From contig JAPZUA010000004.1 in assembly GCA_027532905.1 (NCBI GenBank), forward strand, positions 370,570 through 434,569: a stretch of DNA of 64,000 nucleotides. Direction: 5' to 3'. Below are positions 7,874 through 15,912 of this stretch, in pieces. Position 1 is the stretch's first letter; every line of letters begins with the position of its first letter. Source of the stretch: Magnetospirillum sp. GTDB taxonomy: Bacteria > Pseudomonadota > Alphaproteobacteria > CACIAM-22H2. The position numbers were made by a program, and so were the translations under genes. The notes beneath the pieces are model-generated. The model was given only the letters and a program-made list of their open reading frames with translations, had not been told where the DNA came from and did no database searches.

Positions 7874-8602
7874 ATGCGTTCGAAACTCTCCCGCCCACTG
7901 CCGCTCTATGCGCGTGCCAAACAGGCTTTGATGCAGAAACTCGGCAGCGGCGTATGGCGGGCGGGCGAAAAACTGCCGCCCGAGCCTGCGCTTGCCGCCA
8001 GCCTCGGCGTGAGCCAAGGCACCGTGCGCCGGGCGCTGGACGACATCGCCAAGGCCAATCTGATCGTGCGCCGCCAGGGCCGCGGCACCTTTGTGGCCGA
8101 GCACACGCAAGCGCGCGCCTTGTTCCATTTTTTCCATCTCGTCGGCGACGACGGCAGGCGCGCCTTGCCCGGCAGCCGCGTTCTGTCGCTGAAGGCCGGG
8201 CCCGCCACGCGCGACGAGGCCCAACGCCTCGGCCTTGCGGCGTCCGCCCGCGTGGTGCGGCTGCAGCGCCTGCGCCTGCTCGACGGAGCGGCCGCGATCG
8301 TCGAGCGCATCGTTGTACCAGCGGCTTTGTTCCAGGGGCTCGACGTGCGCGACCGCGCGGACCTGCCCAACGAACTCTACAAGCTCTACCAGGACCGTTT
8401 CGGCGTGTCGGTCGCGCGTGCGGCCGAAAAGCTCAAGGCCGTCGCCGCCAGCCCGGAAGACGCAGCCCATCTCGGTTTGCGCAGCGGTGCTCCCTTGCTC
8501 GAGATCGACCGCATCGCCTTCGCCCTCGACGGACGGCCCTGCGAATGGCGCGTCTCGCGCTGCGCCACCCACCGCCACCACTATGTTTCCGAGGTGGTTT
8601 AG
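7874..8602 (+). CDS. GntR-family transcriptional regulator, HutC/UTRA type
   Basis: 242-residue regulator. The N-terminal winged helix-turn-helix (about residues 10-78) has the GntR pattern LPPEPALAASLGVSQGTVRRAL followed by RRQGRGTFV. The C-terminal half is a UTRA ligand-binding domain (about 95-240) with the LEIDRIAFALDGRPCEW segment typical of the HutC subfamily. It is transcribed away from the suyA-like operon and starts immediately after a palindrome, so it probably represses that operon until an effector, likely the imported acid or a product, binds. The effector is not deducible. No normal ribosome site is seen, so the message may be leaderless or the true start may be slightly downstream. 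Confidence 0.88.
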   Translation: MRSKLSRPLPLYARAKQALMQKLGSGVWRAGEKLPPEPALAASLGVSQGTVRRALDDIAKANLIVRRQGRGTFVAEHTQARALFHFFHLVGDDGRRALPGSRVLSLKAGPATRDEAQRLGLAASARVVRLQRLRLLDGAAAIVERIVVPAALFQGLDVRDRADLPNELYKLYQDRFGVSVARAAEKLKAVAASPEDAAHLGLRSGAPLLEIDRIAFALDGRPCEWRVSRCATHRHHYVSEVV

Positions 8603-8617
8603 CCGTAGGATTGCGCC

Positions 8618-9748
8618 ATGGCGACACCGGACGAAATCCGCGACGGTTTGCGCGAACTCGATTTCGCTTTGCAGGCGGCTTGGAAACTCGGCCAGCACAT
8701 GATTGCGGGCTGGACGGTCGCGGGCAATGTCGTGTCGATCTGTGCAGCCCCCGTATGGCGCGTTTTGGCCGAAGCGCCCAAAGTGCCACGCGTGCTGTCG
8801 GGCAGCCGCCAGATGGGCGCGCAGACTTTCGGCGAAGTCGCCAAGACGCTGCAGGCGCGCCCAATCCGCGTGGAGCTGCCCTTCACGGTCGGCGACAACA
8901 AAGGCGACGTCGATCCGCAAGTCGTGGACCAGGTCGTGCGCCGCTACGGCGTGTCGCGCACCGAGCATCGCGCGGTGATGCTGTTCGACATCGTCGGCTT
9001 TTCGAAGGTCGATCCGCTGGCGCAGATGGCGCAGCTTGCGAGCCTCGAATTTTCGATCAACAACGCCGCCAAGAAGATGGCCGAGATCGGCCTCGATATC
9101 GAGCTCGCGCGCTCGACCGTCGGCGACGGATTCTATGTCTGGAACCGCGCGCGCGGCTTCGAAGCCGATCTGCGCACCTATGCGGCGCTCGTGCTGATCT
9201 TGGCCGACAATGCGGTCGCCCGCCTGCGCGGCCAGGCCGATTTCGTGCCGACCTTGCGCACGTGTTTTTCGGTGGGGGCGCATTACGCCTACCACCAGAT
9301 CGAAGGAACAAGGCCCCGCGGCTTCGAATATCTCGTGGGCGAAGTGACGATCCAATTGGCGCGCCTGATCGGCAAGGCGCAGGCGAACCAGGTGTGCGTG
9401 GGCAGTTTCGTGCGCCCGACCGAGCCGCCGGTCGTGCGCCAGCTCGACACGATCCTGTTTCTGGCCCGCGCCGAAAAGCTCGTGGACAAGCTGCAAGGCC
9501 TCACCGTGGGCGGCCATGCGATTTCGCGCATCCGCAGCCAGATCACCGGCGGCAAAGTCGGCGAAACGGCGTTGCCGCTCGTCGTGCACCGCATCGTCGA
9601 CAAACACGGCTACAACCACGATCTGTTCAACACGCGCCTGCTCGTGCAGCGCGAAGAGGCCGACCCGATCGTCGTCGGCCTGCAGCCGCAGGACCTCGCC
9701 GGCTTCGAAGCCGAAGCGCTGCCCTACAGAATCCCGGAGATCACGTAA
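8618..9748 (+). CDS. Class III nucleotide-cyclase-like protein
   Basis: 376-residue soluble protein. The region from about residue 118 resembles the class III adenylate/guanylate cyclase fold: FDIVGFSKVDP supplies the first metal-binding aspartate and STVGDGFYVW the second. The later substrate-fixing residues are not clearly recognisable, so cyclase activity is uncertain. The N-terminal 100 residues show no domain I know, apart from a hydrophobic patch near residues 28-45. It lies 15 bases after the GntR gene on the same strand and overlaps the convergent thioesterase gene by eight bases. It might be a cyclic-nucleotide enzyme or a degenerate signalling domain. Confidence 0.6.
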   Translation: MATPDEIRDGLRELDFALQAAWKLGQHMIAGWTVAGNVVSICAAPVWRVLAEAPKVPRVLSGSRQMGAQTFGEVAKTLQARPIRVELPFTVGDNKGDVDPQVVDQVVRRYGVSRTEHRAVMLFDIVGFSKVDPLAQMAQLASLEFSINNAAKKMAEIGLDIELARSTVGDGFYVWNRARGFEADLRTYAALVLILADNAVARLRGQADFVPTLRTCFSVGAHYAYHQIEGTRPRGFEYLVGEVTIQLARLIGKAQANQVCVGSFVRPTEPPVVRQLDTILFLARAEKLVDKLQGLTVGGHAISRIRSQITGGKVGETALPLVVHRIVDKHGYNHDLFNTRLLVQREEADPIVVGLQPQDLAGFEAEALPYRIPEIT

Positions 9749-10184
9749 CGCTTGTCGCCGCCAGCGGCTGCGGCTGGCCGGCATCGTCAAGGGCGACGTA
9801 GGTGAAATTCGCGTCCGTCACCATCACGCGTTCGCCGTGGCCCTGGCGCAGCACCCACACTTCGACGTCGAAACAAATCGAGGTGCGGCCGATTTTGACG
9901 AGCTGCGTGTAGCAGCACACCGTGTCGCCGACATTGACCGGCCGGTGGAACACAATGTTCGAGACCGCCACCGTCGCCACGCGGCCGTGCGCATAGCGGG
10001 TCGCGCTCATTTTGCCGGCAACATCCATCAGCGACATGATCCAGCCGCCGAACACGTCGCCGCGCGGATTGGTGTCGGCCGGCATCGCCAAGGTGCGCGA
10101 CGCCAATTCGCCGCGCGGATGGCGCGTTGGCGGTGCAGCAAGGTTCGATGTGGCAATGTGCTGCGTTTGATCGAGATAGCTCAT
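9741..10184 (-). CDS. Acyl-CoA thioesterase, YciA/hotdog family
   Basis: 147-residue hotdog-fold thioesterase that hydrolyses acyl-CoAs. The family core is clear: ADTNPRGDVFGGWIMSLMDVAG contains the conserved asparagine and aspartate of the active site, and the second conserved region VNVGDTVCCYTQLVKIGRTS follows. Length matches YciA-type enzymes, with a short extra N-terminus. The start ATG at 10184 follows a GGAGGGAC ribosome site. It converges on the cyclase-like gene, and a long inverted repeat lies between its start and the pentapeptide-repeat gene. Confidence 0.85.
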   Translation of the reverse strand: MSYLDQTQHIATSNLAAPPTRHPRGELASRTLAMPADTNPRGDVFGGWIMSLMDVAGKMSATRYAHGRVATVAVSNIVFHRPVNVGDTVCCYTQLVKIGRTSICFDVEVWVLRQGHGERVMVTDANFTYVALDDAGQPQPLAATSVT

Positions 10185-10247
10185 CCAATGTCCCTCCTAC
10201 GGAGAATCGGACGCCACCTTCCAGGAAGAGAGCATCGCACATGCGGT

Positions 10248-10314
10248 GCTGCAGTGCAATATGTCGTGCAAATAATTCATATTATGCTGTGACAAAACAA
10301 TATTGCGCTGCAGC
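10248..10314. repeat. 15-base inverted repeat with AT-rich spacer
   Basis: Arms at 10248-10262 and 10300-10314 are reverse complements with one mismatch, separated by 37 AT-rich bases. It sits in the 141-base gap just after the pentapeptide gene stop and upstream of the thioesterase start. It could be an operator, a folded leader, or a transcription end point; there is no following T run on either strand. Confidence 0.6.
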
Positions 10315-10325
10315 AGCAGAAAAAC

Positions 10326-11597
10326 CTATTCCGCGGCGAGCCGGGCTTTGGCGCGCGCATCGAGAAGGGCCGTGTCGAGCCGCAAGCCCTTGAGTTGGTC
10401 GTCGTCGGCGATCGCGTCGCGCAGATCGACACGGTCGAGGCTGGCCCCGCCGAGTTTGGCACCGCGCAGATCGACCGCGCGCAACGCCGCCTGGTCGAGC
10501 TTGGCGGCAAAGCTGCGATCCGCACCGATCACGAGCGGCGAAAAATCGCAGTCGCGCAGATCGGCGCGCGTGAGTTTCGCCCCCGTGAGATTGACGCCGC
10601 GCAAATCCGCCCCGGCGAGTTTGCAGTCGCGCAAATCCGCTCCCATAAGGCGAGCACCCTGCAATTGGCAGCCCCGCAGATCGAGCCCGACGAGGATCGC
10701 CTTTTCCGCGCGCAAGCCCACGAGGACGAGCCCCGCCAAAGGCGGCAGGCTGCGGCAATCGTAGCCGGAAAGATCGGCGGCCTTGCCTTGCGCCCCGCCC
10801 GTCTGCGCCCAGAGTGCGTGCAAGCGCAGCAATTCTTCGGGCGCGACACCCTGCTCGGCGAGTGCTTTGCCCGCGAGATTGTCGTTGACGACATCGACCA
10901 GCGAAGCGCCGTCCATCACGGCATCGGCAAGCTTCACGCCCGTCATCACAGCGCCGTCGAGCGAAGCCCCCGTGCAGTTGGCACCGCGCAGATCGGCCCC
11001 GGCGAGATTGGCGCCCGTGAACTGCGCCTTCTGCAGATTGGCGCGCGCCAATTTGCAGTCGCGCATGATCGCGTCGGTGAAATCGGCCTGGCCTGCCGAC
11101 ATGCCTTCCATCGACGCTTCGGAGAGGTTCGCGGCGGCAAGCGTCGCACCCTGCAATTCGGCCGGCCCCACTTTGCCCAGGCGCAACGCGTGCAGATTGC
11201 CGGCTTTGTCCTTCTGCGTGATCGAGCCTTCGCGCAAATCGGCCTGGATCAGATTGGCGCGCGTGAGATTGGCGCCGCGCAAACACGCCCCGCGCAGATC
11301 GGCGCGCACGAGGCTCGCACCCTCGAGATCGGCTTCGCGAAAATCGCAGGCGAACAGGGCCGCACGGTCGAACACGCAATCCGACAGCATGGCGCCGCGA
11401 AACGAAGCACCCGTGCAGTCGGCTTCCGCGAGATTGGCGCCCGCCATCGCCATGCCCGAGAGATCGGCAAACGCAAGCTGTGCGCGCACGCCGCCGGGTT
11501 TGCCGGTGCGAAAGCGCTCGTGCAACGCGATCGCATTCGCGAGTTCCGAATGCGAATATTTCTTGCGCTGAATCTTCGAGGACTGGGTCGAGAGCAT
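10326..11597 (-). CDS. Pentapeptide-repeat protein
   Basis: 423-residue protein dominated by tandem pentapeptide repeats of the A(D/N)LxxA type, for example ADLRGACLRGANLTRANLIQADL. Such repeats form a right-handed four-sided beta helix. There are two repeat blocks, about residues 40-180 and 260-400, divided by a short region (about residues 190-250) that is not repetitive and contains a loop likely to be a domain break. The first 35 residues are basic and polar. Most such proteins have unknown roles; a few mimic DNA and bind gyrase. ATG 11597 is chosen over a GTG six codons upstream. No signal peptide, so probably cytosolic. Confidence 0.85.
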   Translation of the reverse strand: MLSTQSSKIQRKKYSHSELANAIALHERFRTGKPGGVRAQLAFADLSGMAMAGANLAEADCTGASFRGAMLSDCVFDRAALFACDFREADLEGASLVRADLRGACLRGANLTRANLIQADLREGSITQKDKAGNLHALRLGKVGPAELQGATLAAANLSEASMEGMSAGQADFTDAIMRDCKLARANLQKAQFTGANLAGADLRGANCTGASLDGAVMTGVKLADAVMDGASLVDVVNDNLAGKALAEQGVAPEELLRLHALWAQTGGAQGKAADLSGYDCRSLPPLAGLVLVGLRAEKAILVGLDLRGCQLQGARLMGADLRDCKLAGADLRGVNLTGAKLTRADLRDCDFSPLVIGADRSFAAKLDQAALRAVDLRGAKLGGASLDRVDLRDAIADDDQLKGLRLDTALLDARAKARLAAE

Positions 11598-11729
11598 CGC
11601 ACCGCCTTTTGACACGCGCCAAACTGCCCGATCAGAACTGCTAATTCAAGCCTTTAGCACCTTCGCGATGCGTAAAACCGCGCGATTTGCTAGGCTCGCA
11701 CGCTCAATCCCAACATTGGAGACAGGTCG

Positions 11730-12485
11730 ATGCAGCGTCGTCGTTTTTTGCTGGGCACAGGTGCTGCAACCCTCGCAGCCTCGCCGCTCGCTGCCCAAAG
11801 CCTGCTCGACCAAGGGCGCAACCTCCTGAACCAAGGCGGCGTCGCCGTCCCCGGCAGCAGCACCGGCAGCACGCGCGGGCGCGGAATGTCGGCCGCTGAG
11901 ATCGCACAAGGCCTCAAAGACGCGCTCGAAAAAGGCAGTACGGCGGCGGTTGCAAAGCTCGGCCGCACCGACGGGTTTCTCGGCGACACAGCCGTACGCA
12001 TTCCGCTGCCCGAGCAGCTCGCGCGCGTGCAAAGTGCGTTGCGCAGCGTCGGCCAATCGGGAATGGCCGACGATCTCGAAACGCGCATGAACCGTGCGGC
12101 CGAACAAGCCATGAATGCCGCCAAAGATATCTTCGTGCGCGCGATCCGCAGCATGACCGTGTCGGACGCAACCGGTATCCTGAACGGTCCGGCCGACGCC
12201 GCGACACAGTATTTGCGCCGCACCACGGGCAGCGAACTCGGGGCCAAGCTGCGCCCGCCGATCGAACAGGCACTCAAAAACGCCGGTGCCGTCGCGGCCT
12301 ACGACCGTATGCTCGGCAGCTATCGCAATCTGCCGGGCGTGCCGAACGTCTCGGCCGACCTTGCCGACTGGACGCGCGACAAAGGCCTCGACGGCATTTT
12401 CCACTATGTCGCGCGCGAAGAAGCCGACATCCGCGCCAATCCCGCCGCGCGCACGACCGAGCTGTTGCGCAAAGTCTTCGGCTAG
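11730..12485 (+). CDS. DUF4197 exported protein
   Basis: 251-residue exported protein of the DUF4197 family, function unknown. The N-terminus MQRRRFLLGTGAATLAASPLAAQS is a twin-arginine-like signal peptide with an AxA cleavage site. The mature region has the family's hallmarks: MSAAEIAQGLKDALEKGS, VRIPLPEQL, and the FVRAIRSMTVSDATGIL segment, ending in helical repeats. The intergenic space upstream has a GGAGACAGGTCG-type ribosome site. Flanking genes do not suggest a pathway. Confidence 0.85.
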   Translation: MQRRRFLLGTGAATLAASPLAAQSLLDQGRNLLNQGGVAVPGSSTGSTRGRGMSAAEIAQGLKDALEKGSTAAVAKLGRTDGFLGDTAVRIPLPEQLARVQSALRSVGQSGMADDLETRMNRAAEQAMNAAKDIFVRAIRSMTVSDATGILNGPADAATQYLRRTTGSELGAKLRPPIEQALKNAGAVAAYDRMLGSYRNLPGVPNVSADLADWTRDKGLDGIFHYVAREEADIRANPAARTTELLRKVFG

Positions 12486-12570
12486 ACCATAGCCTGCGCC
12501 CGATCTATCCAGCTAGGCCGCGAGGCGCTATGGTCGCACGATATCGCCCTTCACGCCGGAGTCCTCGCAC

Positions 12571-14445
12571 ATGCCGCCTGCCGCACAATCGACCTTCACC
12601 ACGCGTCCCGAAATCGTCGGCACGTTCGGCGTCGTTTCTTCGACCCATTGGATCGCGAGCCAGGTCGGCATGTCGATCCTCGAAAAAGGCGGCAACGCGT
12701 TCGACGCGGCCGTCGCGGCGGGCTTCACGCTTCAAGTCGTCGAGCCGCACATGAACGGTCTCGGCGGCGACGCCGTCCTCATCGCCTGCACCGCCGACGG
12801 CACGCCCAAAGTGATCTGCGGCCAAGGGACCTCGCCTGCCGGCGCCACGATCGCGCACTACAAAAGCGAAGGGCTCGATCTCGTACCGGGCACGGGCTTG
12901 CTGGCGGCGACAGTGCCGGGTGCGTTCGATGCCTGGATGCTGATGCTGCGCGACTACGGTACGATCACGCTTGCCGAAGCGCTGGCCCCCGCCATCGGCT
13001 ACGCCAAAAACGGCTTTCCGCTGCTGCCCGGCGTTGCCGGTGCCGTGTCGTCGGTCGCCGAGATTTTCAAGAACCACTGGACGAGCTCGGCCGCAACTTG
13101 GATGCCGGGCGGTACCGTGCCGACGGCCGGCGCCCTGTTCGCCACGCCCAAACTGGCGGCGACTCTCGAGCGGATCTTGGCCGAGGGCGCTTCGGCCGGT
13201 CCCGACCGCGAAGCGCAGATCGAAAAAGCGCGCGCGGCCTATTACAAAGGCTTCGTCGCCGAAGCGATCGACCGTTTCAGCCGCACGACCGACGTCATGG
13301 ACGTCTCGGGCCGGCCGCACAAGGGCGTGCTGACGGGAGCCGACATGGCCGCGTGGCAGGCCACGTTCGAAGCGCCCGCGACCTACGATTATCGCGGCGT
13401 GACCGTTTGCAAAGCCGGGCCCTGGAGCCAGGGCCCCGTGCTGCTGCAGGTGCTGGCGTTGCTGCAAGGCTACGACGTGCCCGCGATGGACACGAACGGC
13501 CCCGACTTCATCCATCTGCTCGTCGAAGCGACCAAGCTTGCCTATGCCGACCGCGAAGCCTGGTATGCCGATCCCAATTTCGCCGACGTGCCGCTCGAGG
13601 CGTTGCTGTCGGATGCCTACAATGCCGAGCGGCGCAAGCTCATCGGCGACAAAGCCTCGCTCGAATTGCGCCCCGGCGCGCCTTTGGGCCGCGCGGCCGT
13701 GCTGCCGCACTTCAACGTCGTCGGCACCAAGCGCGCGATCCCCGGCATGGGCGGCTTCGGCGAACCCGCACGCGTGGAAAGCGACCAGCAGAAGCAGGAT
13801 GCCTATCGCGACGGCGGCGCTTCCGCCTTTGCGCGCGAGGGGCGTGCCGCGCGCGGCCCCGCCGAGGGCGATACGTGCCATCTCGACGTGGTCGATCGCT
13901 GGGGCAATGTCGTGGCCTGCACGCCTTCCGGCGGCTGGCTGCAATCTTCGCCGACCGTGCCGGAGCTCGGCTTCTGTCTGGGCACACGCGCGCAGATGTT
14001 CTGGCTGCAAGAGGGCCTGCCCTCGAGCCTCAAGCCCAACATGCGCCCGCGCACGACGCTCACGCCGTCGATGGCAATGAAAGACGGCAAGCCGTGGCTC
14101 GCTTTCGGTTCGCCCGGCGGCGACAACCAGGACCAATGGATCGCGCAGTTTTTCATCCGCCATGTCGATCACGGCCTCAACATGCAGGCCGCGATGGACC
14201 AGCCGATGCTGCAGACCGACCATTGGCCGAACTCGTTTTTCCCGCGTGAAGCGCGCCCCGGCAAGGTGCAGCTCGAAGCGCGCTTCTCCAAGGAAACGGT
14301 CGACGCCCTCAAGGCAAAGGGCCACGACATCGAGATCGGCGGCGACTGGTCGCTGGGCCGCAACGCCGCCGCCAAGCGCGAAGGCAAATTGCTGAAGGCC
14401 GCAGCCACGCCGCGCCAACAGCAAGCCTACGCGGTCGGCCGCTAG
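12571..14445 (+). CDS. Gamma-glutamyltransferase-family protein (Ntn hydrolase)
   Basis: 624-residue member of the gamma-glutamyltranspeptidase/cephalosporin-acylase-like family. The protein would self-cleave before the threonine of GDTCHLDVVDRWGN (about residue 435), whose position matches the GGT catalytic Thr. The large-subunit region shows NGLGGDAVL and GAFDAWMLMLRDYG, while the small subunit has TLTPSMAMKDGKPWLAFGSPGGD. There is no obvious signal peptide, unlike periplasmic Ggt of enterobacteria, so a cytosolic hydrolase of gamma-glutamyl or related amides is likely. Substrate is unknown. The reading frame is intact and of normal length. Confidence 0.87.
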   Translation: MPPAAQSTFTTRPEIVGTFGVVSSTHWIASQVGMSILEKGGNAFDAAVAAGFTLQVVEPHMNGLGGDAVLIACTADGTPKVICGQGTSPAGATIAHYKSEGLDLVPGTGLLAATVPGAFDAWMLMLRDYGTITLAEALAPAIGYAKNGFPLLPGVAGAVSSVAEIFKNHWTSSAATWMPGGTVPTAGALFATPKLAATLERILAEGASAGPDREAQIEKARAAYYKGFVAEAIDRFSRTTDVMDVSGRPHKGVLTGADMAAWQATFEAPATYDYRGVTVCKAGPWSQGPVLLQVLALLQGYDVPAMDTNGPDFIHLLVEATKLAYADREAWYADPNFADVPLEALLSDAYNAERRKLIGDKASLELRPGAPLGRAAVLPHFNVVGTKRAIPGMGGFGEPARVESDQQKQDAYRDGGASAFAREGRAARGPAEGDTCHLDVVDRWGNVVACTPSGGWLQSSPTVPELGFCLGTRAQMFWLQEGLPSSLKPNMRPRTTLTPSMAMKDGKPWLAFGSPGGDNQDQWIAQFFIRHVDHGLNMQAAMDQPMLQTDHWPNSFFPREARPGKVQLEARFSKETVDALKAKGHDIEIGGDWSLGRNAAAKREGKLLKAAATPRQQQAYAVGR

Positions 14446-14466
14446 GCGCACGAGCCGCTCGCCGCC

Positions 14467-15084
14467 ATGCTCGAAGACGGCGGCAGCCACGCGGTCCTCG
14501 CTCTCGCCTCGGCAGTTGCCTGGGCGAGCGGGCTCAATCTCTATGGCGCAGTACTCGCGCTGGGTGCGATGCAGTGGTTCGGCGTCGTCGATCTGCCGGG
14601 CGAGCTTGGCTTGGTCGCACGGCCGGAAGTGATGCTCGTGGCGGGGCTGCTCTATGCCGTCCAGTTCGTCGCCGACAAGATCCCAGGCGTGGATACGTTG
14701 TGGGACACGCTACATACGTTCATCCGCATTCCGGCGGGCGCGTTCCTCGCGGCGGCAGCCGTCGGCCAAGCCGATCCCGCTTTGCATCTGGCTGCCCTGC
14801 TTGGCGGCGGCGCGTTGGCGCTGGGCACGCATGCGACGAAGGCAAGCGGGCGTTTGTTCGTGAATGCGCATGCGCCCGTGGTGGGTACAACAGGCGCGTC
14901 GTTGGCGGAGGACGCAACCTTGTTCGGCGGCCTCTATCTTGCGGCCGCGAACCCGACGCTGTTTTTGATCGCCCTTGCCGTCCTCGTCGCCGTGATGGTC
15001 GTCGCCCTTTGGTATCTGGCGAAGTTCGTCGGCTTCTTGCTGCGCAAATTGGCGGGGCTGTTCGGCACGCGCGCCAGCACTTAA
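14467..15084 (+). CDS. DUF4126 membrane protein
   Basis: 205-residue membrane protein of the DUF4126 family, function unknown. About five hydrophobic spans are seen, with the family segments ASGLNLYGAVLALGAMQWFG near the N-terminus and LPGELG plus DTLWDTLHTFIRIPAGA in the middle. It starts 21 bases after the gamma-glutamyltransferase-like gene on the same strand, suggesting co-transcription. It overlaps the convergent TauE-like gene by four bases at its 3' end. Confidence 0.8.
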   Translation: MLEDGGSHAVLALASAVAWASGLNLYGAVLALGAMQWFGVVDLPGELGLVARPEVMLVAGLLYAVQFVADKIPGVDTLWDTLHTFIRIPAGAFLAAAAVGQADPALHLAALLGGGALALGTHATKASGRLFVNAHAPVVGTTGASLAEDATLFGGLYLAAANPTLFLIALAVLVAVMVVALWYLAKFVGFLLRKLAGLFGTRAST

Positions 15085-15827
15085 GCCTTAACGAACAGCA
15101 GATAGAGTCCGTAGCCGAGATACCAAAGGCTCACGGCATTGACGATGCCGTCGGCCCAGCGGCGGAACGCGACGTCTTTCATGCGCTCGAGCACGAGGCC
15201 GCCAAGGCTTGTCCCCAGCACCGCCATCGCGATCGCGACGGCCAGCACGTGCGGCTCTTCGAACACGACATCGTCGATCAACGCGCCGAAATAGACGAGC
15301 TTGGCGAAATGTCCGAAGCTCTGCACGGCCGATTTGGTCGCCACGATCTCGCGCCGGTCGAATTTTCCGCGCAGGAAAAACGCGTCGAGCATCGGGCCGG
15401 CCACGCCGGTCATCAGAATGGCGGTCATGCAGATCGCCCCGTAGAGCACGGCATCGAGCCGGTTCTCGGGCCGGCCCTGCCAGGCATCGGGCACGAGGCG
15501 CACCGCAAACGGAATGAGCCCCAGCGCCACAAACGCGTGCGCGCGCTCGGGCACGTACAAAAACAGCGACCACAGCAGCACCGCGCCGAGCGCGCCCGCC
15601 ACATAGAACAACGCCGTCGCGGTGCGGATATGGCGCCGCCACATGAAAGCGCGCGACAGGTTCGCCGCGATCTGCGTAGCCCCATGCAAAGCCATGGCGG
15701 CGGGGACCGGCATGAAGCTCAGCAGCACGCCGATCAGAATGACGCCGCCGGCCATGCCGAAGATCCCCGACAGGGTCGACGTGCACACGACAAGAACGGC
15801 AAAACCCGTCAGCACGAAAGGCGTCAT
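15081..15827 (-). CDS. TauE/SafE-family permease (second)
   Basis: 248-residue membrane protein of the TauE/SafE family, with about eight spans. Family features are the N-terminal SGIFGMAGGVILIGVLLSF repeat and a second glycine-rich turn at AILMTGVAGPMLDAFFLRG. Members move sulfite or other small anions, and some are of unknown function. ATG 15827 begins the family-typical N-terminus; a longer upstream in-frame extension overlaps the 3-hydroxyacyl-CoA dehydrogenase gene and is rejected. It is unlinked to the sulfonate-type operon at 1-7768. Confidence 0.82.
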   Translation of the reverse strand: MTPFVLTGFAVLVVCTSTLSGIFGMAGGVILIGVLLSFMPVPAAMALHGATQIAANLSRAFMWRRHIRTATALFYVAGALGAVLLWSLFLYVPERAHAFVALGLIPFAVRLVPDAWQGRPENRLDAVLYGAICMTAILMTGVAGPMLDAFFLRGKFDRREIVATKSAVQSFGHFAKLVYFGALIDDVVFEEPHVLAVAIAMAVLGTSLGGLVLERMKDVAFRRWADGIVNAVSLWYLGYGLYLLFVKA

Positions 15828-15912
15828 GGCGATATCCGGAGCGGCGGCGAGAGGAAGATTGCGGGCGGCATCAAGCCTTGGCATGGTGCGCCTTTCGCGA
15901 AAGGAAACGCAA

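Noticed and set aside
12505-14490. Minus-strand frame of 661 codons opposite the gamma-glutamyltransferase gene
   Set aside because: Antisense shadow; composition rich in Arg, Gly and Ala with no motifs.
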